Positions 18,899 to 27,282 of a stretch of 64,000 nucleotides of DNA are shown piece after piece. Every line of letters starts with the position of its first letter. Within the stretch, counting starts at the first letter, position 1. The DNA comes from CADEFX01 sp963806735 (GTDB taxonomy: Bacteria > Pseudomonadota > Alphaproteobacteria > Rhizobiales > Hyphomicrobiaceae): NCBI GenBank assembly GCA_963806735.1, contig CAWEBE010000061.1, forward strand, positions 1-64,000, in the 5' to 3' direction. The position numbers and the translations under genes are program-made. The notes below the pieces were generated by a model. It saw only the letters and a program-made list of their open reading frames with translations. It was not told the DNA's origin and did not search any database.

Positions 18899-18950
18899 GT
18901 GGGCGGTGAGCAGGGGCGGCCTTTCGGGTTCGCCGCCAGCTCCCGCCCAC
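18899..18950 (-). terminator. Strong hairpin between the USP gene and holC
   Basis: GTGGGCGGTGAGC (18899-18911) pairs with GCTCCCGCCCAC (18939-18950), enclosing an inner GGCGGC/GCCGCC stem. It lies 36 bases after the universal stress protein stop. No T-run is present, so it may be a Rho-dependent or mRNA-protecting structure. Confidence 0.5.
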
Positions 18951-18985
18951 TGTGTTTTCGGAGCTCGATTTCGGTAACGCGGATC

Positions 18986-19796
18986 TCAGTGCGCCATGAG
19001 CATCGGCACGGTGGTGTGCGCCAGCAGGTGGCTGGTGGCGCCGCCGAAGATCATCTGTCTGAGCCGGCTCTGCGTGTAGGCGCCTTTGACGATGAGGTCG
19101 GCGCCGAGCTTCTGTGCCTCGGTCAGGAGCACCTCGCCGGGCTTCTTGCCACCGTTGCCGATGGACATTTCGCGCGCATCGACCCCGTGCATCGCCAGCC
19201 AATCACAACACTGCGCGCCGGTCGGACCGGGAACCAGCAGCCCTTCCACCGTGAGCACGGTGACCGTCTTGGCGCGCTTGAGCAGCGGCAGGGCATCGGC
19301 GGTCACGCGCGCCTGCTCGGTGCTTTGATTCCAGGATACGAGAATGTTTTCGCCGAGACTTGTCGGCGAAGTCGGAGGCGCAACGAGCACGGGGCGGCCG
19401 CTTTCGAACAACCCGCCCTCTAGCGTGGTCATGCGCGGCCCTGACCCGGAGCTGGTGGGCCGTCCGACCACGGTCACATCGTAGACGCGGGCGAGGCTGC
19501 CCAAACCGGCATCGTCGATGGACGGGCCAGCGCGCCAACGCGTGCGCATCCCCTGCTTGCCGGCGAAATGCTGGTCGAACAGACGTCGCGCCTTGGCCAC
19601 GAACTCGGCATCGTTCCAGTCTGCGGGGGGAAACGTCACGGCCACGATTGGATCTGGCGCGACGATTTCCACATGGATGGGCCGGAGCGCCACGCCCTCC
19701 AGCGTCGACTTCGAAGCGGCGGCCGAGCAGCTCGGCGGTTGTGAGGACCGATGGCATGTACTCGCCCTGATCCGACGGAACGAGAATGGCCTTCAT
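18986..19796 (-). CDS. Universal stress protein (tandem UspA type), frameshifted
   Basis: About 269 residues after repair. The start MKAILVPSDQGEYMPSVLTT is in one frame; from about residue 30 (STLEGVALRP, then PIHVEIVAPDP) the protein continues in another. One extra base at about 19709 accounts for the change. The C-terminal domain ends with LGADLIVKGAYTQSRLRQMI and FGGATSHLLAHTTVPML, matching the Usp ATP-binding segment G-2x-G-9x-G(S/T) in spirit. Cytoplasmic stress role is inferred from the family. Confidence 0.82.
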
Positions 19797-19905
19797 GGAT
19801 GTCTCCACCTTGACGGACGAAGCCATTGACCGGCTTCTTGCGCGATTGAGCCTACCACATCTGCGTGGCTGGAGCCTGCCGGAACTGGCATCGTTGGCCC
19901 TATTC

Positions 19906-20531
19906 CTAGAATTGGTAGAGGACGTTCACTGTTCCATAGGCCCCGGTCATGTCGGATCGGTCCCCCGCTAGCTGAGGTCGAGCTGGCCGAACGCACGCTC
20001 GCCGAGATTGAGCCAGGTCTCGACAACGCCTTTGGCACCCCAGGCCTGCCCCTGTACCCGGTTCTCGACATCGAAGGGTGTTATGGCGTGATCCTGCACA
20101 GCGGCGCCGCCGAACAGCTTGACTGTGAGCGCTCCGAACGTCTGTTGGTAGCCGACCAGGATATCGGCGAACGTCACCGAGCCGTCGAAGGGCACGACGA
20201 TGGCGCTGGCGCCGGTCCACCGCGTGCTGGTGTAGTTGTACTCGCCGTAGCCGCCGGTAATGCGATAGCGCCAGCCGTCCTTCAGGATGCTGCCGCCGAA
20301 CGTCGACGTGAAGCCGGAATAGACCGACCAACTGTGTGCTGTGACGTCGATGCCGGCGGAGACTTCCGATGTCGGCGGCTTAAGCTGCGGCACGCGCCCG
20401 TCGCCTGCCCCGGCCACATGCGAGCCGAGGACGACACACGCAACCGCCGCGCCAAGCGCGGCCAAACGCAACCAACCCCACCGCCGCACAGGAGCCCCCC
20501 GCGCGAAACAACCAGCCGGCTTCAGCCTCAA
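19906..20531 (-). CDS. BcsS-like cellulose-biosynthesis-associated beta-barrel protein, damaged 3' end
   Basis: A signal peptide (to about GSHVAGA) precedes beta-rich sequence: SVYSGFTSTFGG, WRYRITGGYGEYNY, VGYQQTFGALTVKLFGG and VVETWLNLGERAFGQLDLS, which resembles the BcsS family. The frame then meets a stop at 19968-19970, while a typical closing strand (TGAYGTVNVLYQF) is found in the next frame ending at 19906. A one-base loss near 19975, perhaps together with an internal deletion, would explain this because relatives are usually longer. No bcs synthase genes are nearby. Confidence 0.6.
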
Positions 20532-20653
20532 AACCGGCTCGTTGATGATGCGTGGGAAGCAGAGGAGCCGTCAAACCAAATCTTGTCGCCGGTGCTCCTG
20601 CGTTACTATCTGCGGATAGAAATTCGGCAACGACCAAGCCCACCATCCAGCAC

Positions 20654-21664
20654 ATGATGGCCGTCCGCTTCGACACATGGTTGCGTCCGACCGATAAAGG
20701 CCTCTACTGCCTCGCCGGGGATTTTTACATCGATCCGGTGCGCCCGGTCGCGCGTGCCGTAGTCACGCACGGTCACTCCGATCATGCGAGGCCGGGACAC
20801 CACGCCGTTCTGGCAACGGCCGAAACGCTGGCGGTTATGCGCTTACGGCTTGGGGAAGGGGCCGGTGTGGTGCCGCAGGCCCTGGCCTTCGGCGAGCAGC
20901 TTCGTATCGGTGACGTCGATGTCACGCTGCGCCCGGCGGGACATATCCTCGGCAGCGCGCAAGTTGTGCTCGACCATGCCGGCCAACGCGCTGTCGTTTC
21001 GGGGGATTACAAGCGGCAGCTGGACCCGACCTGCGCACCGTTCGAGATCGTGCCCTGCGATCTGTTCGTGACGGAGGCGACCTTCGGCCTGCCCGTGTTC
21101 CGGCACGAGCCCGATGTGCACGAGATCGGCCGCCTGCTGACATCGGTGGCTGCCTTTCCGGAGCGAACACATGTCATCGGTGTGTACAGTCTTGGCAAAT
21201 GTCAGCGCTTGATCGTGCTGCTGCGCCAGGCCGGTTACGACAAGCCCATCTGGCTGCACGGCGCACTGCAGTCTACGTGCGATCTCTATGAGCAACTGGG
21301 CATTGCGCTCGGGCCGCTCGCGCTCGTCAGCGAGGCGCAACAGAGCCTTGCCGGTGAGATCGTGCTGTGCCCGCCGTCTGCGCTCAAGGACCGCTGGTCG
21401 CGTCGGCTCACCGATCCGGTCACTGCACTGGCCTCGGGCTGGATGCGCGTGCGCGGCCGCGCGCGCCAGTATGGCGTCGAGCTGCCGCTCGTCATCTCGG
21501 ATCATGTCGACTGGCCCGAGCTGATCGCCACCATCGAGGAGACGGGTGCGGGCGAGATCTGGGTGACGCACGGTCGGGAGGAGGCGCTGGTGCATCAGAT
21601 CGGGCTGATGGGACGCAGGGGGCGGGCGCTGGCGCTGGTCGGGCTCGAGGAGGAGACGGATTGA
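20654..21664 (+). CDS. Ligase-associated DNA exonuclease (metallo-beta-lactamase fold)
   Basis: 336 residues. The metal site is VVTHGHSDHARPGH, with further ligands in RPAGHILGSAQV, VSGDYKRQ and ISDHVDW. This is the SNM1/CPSF-like exonuclease that occurs next to an ATP-dependent DNA ligase in many bacteria, and DNA repair is the accepted inference. Its stop overlaps the ligase TTG start (TTGA). The Lhr-type helicase often found with the pair is not in the window. ATG 20654 or 20657 are both possible. Confidence 0.9.
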   Translation: MMAVRFDTWLRPTDKGLYCLAGDFYIDPVRPVARAVVTHGHSDHARPGHHAVLATAETLAVMRLRLGEGAGVVPQALAFGEQLRIGDVDVTLRPAGHILGSAQVVLDHAGQRAVVSGDYKRQLDPTCAPFEIVPCDLFVTEATFGLPVFRHEPDVHEIGRLLTSVAAFPERTHVIGVYSLGKCQRLIVLLRQAGYDKPIWLHGALQSTCDLYEQLGIALGPLALVSEAQQSLAGEIVLCPPSALKDRWSRRLTDPVTALASGWMRVRGRARQYGVELPLVISDHVDWPELIATIEETGAGEIWVTHGREEALVHQIGLMGRRGRALALVGLEEETD

Positions 21665-23250
21665 AGCTGTTCGCCGAGCTCCTCGACCGTCTCGCCTATA
21701 CGCCCGGCCGCAACGCCAAGCTGCGCCTGATGCAGCGCTACTTCCAGACCACGCCCGATCCCGATCGCGGCTACGCATTGGCGGCGCTCACGGACGGCCT
21801 GCCGTTCTCGTTTCCGGTGCGGCGCACAATCACAAGCCTAGTGACGCGCCGGCTGGAGCCGGAGCTGTTTCGCCTCTCGCGCGATTACGTCGGGGATACG
21901 GCGGAGACTTTGGCGTTGGCCTGGCCGGAGCCGGCGGTCCCTGTCGTACCGCCACGTCTCTGTGAGCTCGTCGCCGAGCTCGAGCTGATGGACCGCAACG
22001 CGCTGGAGATGCGGCTCGAAGCTTGGCTCGACGGACTAGATGCGACCGGTCGCTGGGCACTGCTGAAGCTGCTGACCGGTGCGCTGCGCGTCGGGGTATC
22101 GGCCAGGTTGGCCAAGACTGCTGTGGCCGAAATGGCCAGCAAGCCCGTCGCTGAGGTGGAGGAGATCTGGCACGGCATCGCCCCGCCCTATCTGCAACTC
22201 TTCCGCTGGCTCGAAGGCTTGGCCGAGCGCCCCGACGTGTCGGGTGCGCCGGTCTTCCGCCCGCTCATGCTCGCACATCCACTGGAGGATGCCGATTGGG
22301 AGGCGCTCGACATCGAGGACTTTGCGGTCGAATGGAAGTGGGATGGCATCCGCGTCCAGGTGGCGGCTGGCCGCGACGGGGCGCGGCTGTTCTCGCGCGC
22401 TGGCGACGACATCAGCCGCAGCTTTCCCGACCTCATGGCCGGGCTGAACTTTCGAGCGGTGCTGGATGGCGAGCTGCTGATCGTGCGTGATGGCGAGGTA
22501 GCGGCGTTCAACGACCTGCAACAGCGCCTCAATCGCAAGTCCGTCAACACACGCATGCTCGCCGACTACCCGGCGCACATCCGCTTCTATGATGCACTGG
22601 AGATCGAAGGCGTGGATCTGCGCACGCTCACCTTGACGGAGCGTCGCGCGCGGCTGGAAGAATGGCATGCGCGAGCGCGGCCACCCCACACCGATATTTC
22701 GGAACTCCTGTTTCCCGAGAGCAAGGCGGCGCTCATGCAACTTTGGCAGGAAGCGCGTGGAATGAGCATCGAGGGGTTGATGCTCAAGCGCCGCTCGAGC
22801 CCATATATTGCCGGCCGGCCGAAGGGCCACTGGTTCAAATGGAAGCGCGCCGCGCTGACGCTCGATTGCGTCCTCATGTACGCGCAGCGCGGATCCGGCA
22901 AGCGGTCGTCCTACTACTCCGACTATACGTTCGGCGCGTGGACGGCGGACGCCGGAGGCCGCGCCGAGCTGGTGCCGGTGGGCAAGGCCTATTCCGGCTA
23001 CACCGACGCCGAGCTTCTCGAGCTGGACCGTTGGGTGCGCAACCACACCACGGAACGTTTCGGGCCGGTGCGCGCCGTAGCGCCAGGACTGGTGCTGGAG
23101 GTCGCGTTCGATGCCGTGCAGCGCTCCGCCCGGCACAAGTCTGGACTTGCCATGCGGTTTCCGCGCATCAGCAGAATTCGCTGGGATAAACCTACTGCTG
23201 AGGCAGACCGGCTTGAGACGCTGACAAGACTGATTGAAAAAAAACGATAA
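21661..23250 (+). CDS. ATP-dependent DNA ligase (exonuclease-linked type)
   Basis: 529 residues. An N-terminal ligase domain (about 1-190) precedes the nucleotidyltransferase core. Motif I is EWKWDGIRVQ with the AMP-accepting Lys, motif III-like text is VLDGELLI, and motif V is GHWFKWKR. An OB-fold follows (VPVGKAYSGYTDAEL). It seals nicks using ATP and probably works with the upstream exonuclease. The start is TTG 21661, in the last four bases of that gene, giving MKLFAELLDRLAYTPGRNAK. Confidence 0.92.
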   Translation: MKLFAELLDRLAYTPGRNAKLRLMQRYFQTTPDPDRGYALAALTDGLPFSFPVRRTITSLVTRRLEPELFRLSRDYVGDTAETLALAWPEPAVPVVPPRLCELVAELELMDRNALEMRLEAWLDGLDATGRWALLKLLTGALRVGVSARLAKTAVAEMASKPVAEVEEIWHGIAPPYLQLFRWLEGLAERPDVSGAPVFRPLMLAHPLEDADWEALDIEDFAVEWKWDGIRVQVAAGRDGARLFSRAGDDISRSFPDLMAGLNFRAVLDGELLIVRDGEVAAFNDLQQRLNRKSVNTRMLADYPAHIRFYDALEIEGVDLRTLTLTERRARLEEWHARARPPHTDISELLFPESKAALMQLWQEARGMSIEGLMLKRRSSPYIAGRPKGHWFKWKRAALTLDCVLMYAQRGSGKRSSYYSDYTFGAWTADAGGRAELVPVGKAYSGYTDAELLELDRWVRNHTTERFGPVRAVAPGLVLEVAFDAVQRSARHKSGLAMRFPRISRIRWDKPTAEADRLETLTRLIEKKR

Positions 23251-23411
23251 TTCGTGGCTATCCACTCCGCGCGCACAGGTGGCGGATGGCCTGGTTGCCT
23301 ATTAACTATGCAGGGTGTAGCGTGCCGGGTGCGAGGATTAGCCGCGGGCAAGAGGCCGGCCACGCAGGGTGCTTCGCAACATTCCGATCGAAGTAGCGAT
23401 GGAGCGCGGCA

Positions 23412-23846
23412 ATGGGTCAAGACCATCGACTAGAGACGCACGGACTCCCTCTGCCTGATGTCCTGGCGGCCTGCTGGCGGGGTTTCGGAGTTTCAACTCA
23501 AGCGGCCGAACCGATGTTCAAAGGTGCCGCTCGCTGCAACTTTGAAATGATGAGCTTGGCAGGGCGACGGGCGCGGGCCTATCTCGAGTTGCCGGCAACG
23601 CTGTCGCGCTGCCGGTCGCCGCAGGATCTGGCTGGCGAGCAGGTACGCTTCTGGCAGACGGCGGCCCAGCACTACGCCGAGAGCAGCCGTTGTTTTCTGG
23701 AAGCGTGGAGCACGATGCTAACGGCCGGGCTCAAGAGCGGCCTGGACGTAAACGCCGTGGAGCGGGACTACATCACATTCGCTGAGCCGCGCTCAGATGC
23801 GGAGCCGGCACAGGCGCGCAAACCGGCCTCCCGTCGCGCAGCCTGA
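23412..23846 (+). CDS. Phasin-family protein
   Basis: 144 residues, mostly helical. The central part NFEMMSLAGRRARAYLELPA, then QDLAGEQVRFWQTAAQHYAE is typical of phasin_2 proteins, which coat polyhydroxyalkanoate granules. The C-terminal tail is Ala/Arg-rich. No PHA synthase gene is nearby. It converges with the PcfJ-like gene. Confidence 0.75.
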   Translation: MGQDHRLETHGLPLPDVLAACWRGFGVSTQAAEPMFKGAARCNFEMMSLAGRRARAYLELPATLSRCRSPQDLAGEQVRFWQTAAQHYAESSRCFLEAWSTMLTAGLKSGLDVNAVERDYITFAEPRSDAEPAQARKPASRRAA

Positions 23847-23885
23847 GAGCTGTAGCGGAGATGGAAACGTATTGCTGAGGCAGCG

Positions 23886-25226
23886 TCACGTCCCTGCGTG
23901 ACGCGCCATCGTTCGCTGAGGGCTGGTTGCCGTGCCTTCACAGCCATGTGGTGCGCCGGGGGTGCGATGCCTCGATTCCGAGCGCAGGCGATACGCCAGC
24001 AAGGCGCCAGAGAGCGGGGGCCGCAAGCGTTCTGCAATCCCGGCAGCTTCGAGTGCGTCCAGATAGGGTTGCCATAGGATGCGCAAAGCCTCGCGTGCTG
24101 AGGTGGGATCGGAGGGCTGACCGACAAGCGCCTTGAACGGCTGACTGCCGAGCCAAGCATGGACCGCCTGCCAGATCTGCGTCGGCACGCGCCGGTTGCG
24201 CGGTCCGCGCAGTTGAGTGATGGCGGGTGTCGTCACATCGTCCGAACGCAGCGACAGCTCCAGGCTGGCGATGCTGGTTCCGTGCCTGCGTACGCTGAAA
24301 ACGCGGATGCGGCCATAGGTCAGACGTGCCGCATACTGATCGAGGCAATTCTCCATGGCGGCGCTTTCGGCGACGAAGTGCTCGACAGTCCGCAAGGCGA
24401 CGATATCGAAGCCCAGCGCGTGGCCGTCGGCAAACCACGGATCGCGAATGCCACGGCCCAGCGTCGCCGCCAGATCGATGCGCTTGCGCCAGATGACCAC
24501 CTCGTCGCAGGACTTCTTCCACGACAAGGCCGGCGACCAAGGCCGGCGCAGCAGTTCATGGCCCCGGGTTGCCGGCTGGATGCTGTACCATGCCCAGGCG
24601 GTGAGCCAACGGAAGTCCTCGTCGCTCGTCGACAGCGGCATGCCGCGGGGTGCCCTCGCTACCCAGATGGCAAAGTCCCGCCCCACCACCCGCAGCGCAT
24701 CGATGACACGATCAAACCAGGCCGTGACCTCTTCCACGCGTAGCGGAATGCGGCTGGTAACCGCCAGCGCGAACTCGGCATCGGTCGGCATCGCTGGCAA
24801 TGGCGTGGCAAAAGCCTCCGCCGGCAGGCGCCTGAGCCACATCGGCAGACCGAGGGCGTCGGCCGCAAAATTGAGCGGCAAACCGGCCTCGATGCAGGCC
24901 ATGGCTCTTTGCCGCTGCAGGCTGTCGCCGTAGCGGGTTACGAGTGCGAACAACAGGCCCGGAAAGCTGTCCGCGAGATCCTCGATCCTGGCAGCCCGCG
25001 CCGTCAGTGCGGCAATCGAACGTCGCCAGGTTTGGCTGAAGGCTGAAAGTCGCCGCCGGCGTCGCGCCGAGCGGGTCTCGTGTGCGGGGCCCGCAACTTC
25101 AATCCCCACGCATGATCTCCACAACGCATATGCACCCCGCCAGCACGCGAATGGTGTAGCCGAACAAGATGGCGAAAGAGCGGGTGGAGAAGTGTCGCGC
25201 ATCGCATGGCGCGTATGCGGCGCCAT
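23886..25226 (-). CDS. PcfJ-like hypothetical protein
   Basis: 446 residues. The segment ESAAMENCLDQYAARLTYGR and the following FSVRRHGTSIASLELSL resemble the PcfJ-like domain (M-x-N-C core). Upstream there is an Ala/Arg-rich helical region. PcfJ proteins are known from plasmids and integrative elements, but most chromosomal relatives are uncharacterised. No conjugation genes are nearby. The start at ATG 25224-25226 is uncertain. Confidence 0.65.
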   Translation of the reverse strand: MAPHTRHAMRDTSPPALSPSCSATPFACWRGAYALWRSCVGIEVAGPAHETRSARRRRRLSAFSQTWRRSIAALTARAARIEDLADSFPGLLFALVTRYGDSLQRQRAMACIEAGLPLNFAADALGLPMWLRRLPAEAFATPLPAMPTDAEFALAVTSRIPLRVEEVTAWFDRVIDALRVVGRDFAIWVARAPRGMPLSTSDEDFRWLTAWAWYSIQPATRGHELLRRPWSPALSWKKSCDEVVIWRKRIDLAATLGRGIRDPWFADGHALGFDIVALRTVEHFVAESAAMENCLDQYAARLTYGRIRVFSVRRHGTSIASLELSLRSDDVTTPAITQLRGPRNRRVPTQIWQAVHAWLGSQPFKALVGQPSDPTSAREALRILWQPYLDALEAAGIAERLRPPLSGALLAYRLRSESRHRTPGAPHGCEGTATSPQRTMARHAGT

Positions 25227-25254
25227 GCGATGCGGCCATCAACTCCGAAAGATT

Positions 25255-25818
25255 TTAATTAAGTGCACTCAGCGCTTGGGCAAATCCGGCCAGCGAGATC
25301 GGAATGCCGATCCCGGCCTCCTCCGTCTGGAAGAGAATGAAGACGGCGGTCTTGCCGGTCTTGAGCTGCTCGATCAGCTTCTCCTCGGCCACAACCTGCG
25401 CATAGCAGGCGAAGTTATGGCAGCGCAGGAAGGGCGCGTTGCCCACATCCTTGTCATCGATCTTGAGGCCGAGGCCCGGCGGCAGCAGCACGCCTAGCGG
25501 TGCGAATACCCTCAGCACGCGTGTGCCATTGGCAAACTTCTGAAAATAGACGGTCAGGCCGACATTGTTGCGGTCTTCCGCCGTCACGCTTTGGACCAGC
25601 GCGCAGACCTCGTTCTTGGCGCCGGGCGGAGGTTGTTTGCACACCACCTGCCAGTCGCCGTGCTGGGCCTTGACGGTTCCGTCCTGGGCCATCGCCCTAT
25701 GCGGTAGCGCCACGACGGAGGTAGCCACCAGTGCAAGCAGCAACAGACGAGCCAGCAGCCGGGTGGAGCGAGTAGCGAGCAGGTCTGCCATCATTTTTCG
25801 GGCCACGTGCGGCTCCAT
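25255..25818 (-). CDS. Invasion-associated locus B (IalB) family protein
   Basis: 187 residues. A signal peptide ends near HRAMA, followed by the IalB core: VKAQHGDWQVVCKQPP, CALVQSVTAEDRNNVG and LRCHNFACYAQVVA. Cysteines in these motifs probably form disulfides. IalB was named for erythrocyte invasion in Bartonella, but it is common in non-pathogenic alphaproteobacteria as a periplasmic protein of unknown function. The ATG at 25816-25818 is used; an internal ATG ten residues later is possible. Confidence 0.88.
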   Translation of the reverse strand: MEPHVARKMMADLLATRSTRLLARLLLLALVATSVVALPHRAMAQDGTVKAQHGDWQVVCKQPPPGAKNEVCALVQSVTAEDRNNVGLTVYFQKFANGTRVLRVFAPLGVLLPPGLGLKIDDKDVGNAPFLRCHNFACYAQVVAEEKLIEQLKTGKTAVFILFQTEEAGIGIPISLAGFAQALSALN

Positions 25819-26265
25819 CGAGAAAGCGCATCCTCGCGGCGGGGTACCAGCGGTTGGGCGGCAGGCTCAACGCAGTGATTGAGCATTGGGGCCAAAGTGG
25901 GACTGGTCTCCCTCCTGCCGCAATTCGTAGTTGATGCCCAACGACCGCTTCTCCACCGGACATGAAACTAGAATGATGCAAAATATGCCGCGATATGCCG
26001 CAGCGGGCGAGACTTGAGTTGCGTTCAAGCCTCATGCTCATGTGCGGCGAGGGTTGCGGTTGCCGGGCGCTTCAGCCGCAGCCCGTGCATCTTCTGTCAT
26101 GGATTGCCGGCATGACCCTTTGGGTCTGGACCGGGAGGGAGTTTGGGTCCGGGGCGGCATGCGCGCCGGGCGGAGGGTGTGGGCTTGAGGCAATACGGCT
26201 CGGCCGCTAGGGTCCCGCTCGGGAGCCGCCGGCATGAGTTGGGCGATGGCATGGGGAGCAGAGGA
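25819..26265. other. Divergent promoter region between ialB and the cta operon
   Basis: About 447 bases without a convincing gene. Short frames here (for example 25995-26210) are low-complexity and have no domain. The region must hold the ctaC promoter, but no known operator stands out. Confidence 0.5.
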
Positions 26266-27198
26266 ATGACCAAGGCGTTGCGGGCTTTTTGTCTCGGCGC
26301 GCTGGGGATGCTCGGGGCAGTTGCGTGGATCCCGATTGCGCTCGCCGGCACGGGCCAGCCGTCGCCCTGGCAGCTTGGCCTGCAAAACCCTGTCAGTGAT
26401 GTGTCCGAGTGGATCGTCCAGTTCCACGATTTCGTCAATATCATCATCATCGCCGTCGCCCTATTCGTCCTTATCCTGCTGGCGATCATCGTGTTTCGCT
26501 TCAACGAGCGGGCCAATCCGACTCCCTCGCGCACCACGCACAACACATTGCTCGAGGTGTTGTGGACCGTGATCCCGGTCCTCATCCTCGTCGTGATCGC
26601 CATCCCATCGTTCAAGCTGCTCTACTTTCAGTACTCCTTTCCCAAGCCCGATCTGACGATCAAGGCGACCGGTAATCAGTGGAACTGGACGCACGCCTAT
26701 CCCGACCAGGGCAACTTCAACTTCACCTCCGTGATGCTCAACGACAAGGAGCGCGAGGATCGTATCAAGCGCGGCATCCCCTCGCCGCGCCTGCTTGCCG
26801 TCGACAACGAGGTGGTGGTGCCGGTCGACAAGTACGTACACGTGCTGGTGACTGCCAGCGATGTGATCCACAACTGGACGATCCCGTCGTTCGGCTCGAA
26901 GGTGGATGCAGTGCCGGGGCGTGTGACCGCCACTTGGTTCCACGCCAGGAAGGAAGGCGTCTACTATGGCCAGTGCTCGGAGCTGTGCGGCAAGGACCAT
27001 GCGTTCATGCCGATTGCTGTCCGCGTCGTAAAGGAAGCCGTGTTCAACGACTGGGTCGAGGCCATGAAGGCGCGCGATCGGCGGCGGGCGCGCGACATCA
27101 TCGAAAGGGCGGCATTGGAGCAGGCAGGCGCCAAGGTCGCCGATCAAGGGCAGGATGCGCCGGTGCTGGCAGCTGCGTCCGGCAGCACGGCGCGCTGA
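26266..27198 (+). CDS. ctaC: Cytochrome c oxidase subunit II
   Basis: 310 residues. A signal peptide and two membrane helices (about 60-82 and 100-120) anchor a periplasmic cupredoxin domain. The CuA site is visible as YYGQCSELCGKDHAFM (two Cys, His, Met), with the other His in ASDVIHNW. The aromatic WNWTHAYP segment carries electrons from cytochrome c. I chose the ATG with GGAG nine bases upstream; 26251 is an alternative. It is first in the cta operon. Confidence 0.95.
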   Translation: MTKALRAFCLGALGMLGAVAWIPIALAGTGQPSPWQLGLQNPVSDVSEWIVQFHDFVNIIIIAVALFVLILLAIIVFRFNERANPTPSRTTHNTLLEVLWTVIPVLILVVIAIPSFKLLYFQYSFPKPDLTIKATGNQWNWTHAYPDQGNFNFTSVMLNDKEREDRIKRGIPSPRLLAVDNEVVVPVDKYVHVLVTASDVIHNWTIPSFGSKVDAVPGRVTATWFHARKEGVYYGQCSELCGKDHAFMPIAVRVVKEAVFNDWVEAMKARDRRRARDIIERAALEQAGAKVADQGQDAPVLAAASGSTAR

Positions 27199-27282
27199 AG
27201 GCTAGGGTTTCGAAGCGCGGCCGCACGGCGACCGCGCTAACCAGTGCAGAACGCGACACAAGACAGGCAAGGCGATCGGCAG

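Noticed and set aside
19797..19905. Possible EcfG promoter before the universal stress protein
   Set aside because: The sequence is GGAAT-N16-GTT, departing from the consensus at two positions; not strong enough to claim.
25995..26210. Short plus-strand frame between ialB and ctaC
   Set aside because: Low-complexity, no ribosome binding site, no domain; better seen as promoter region.
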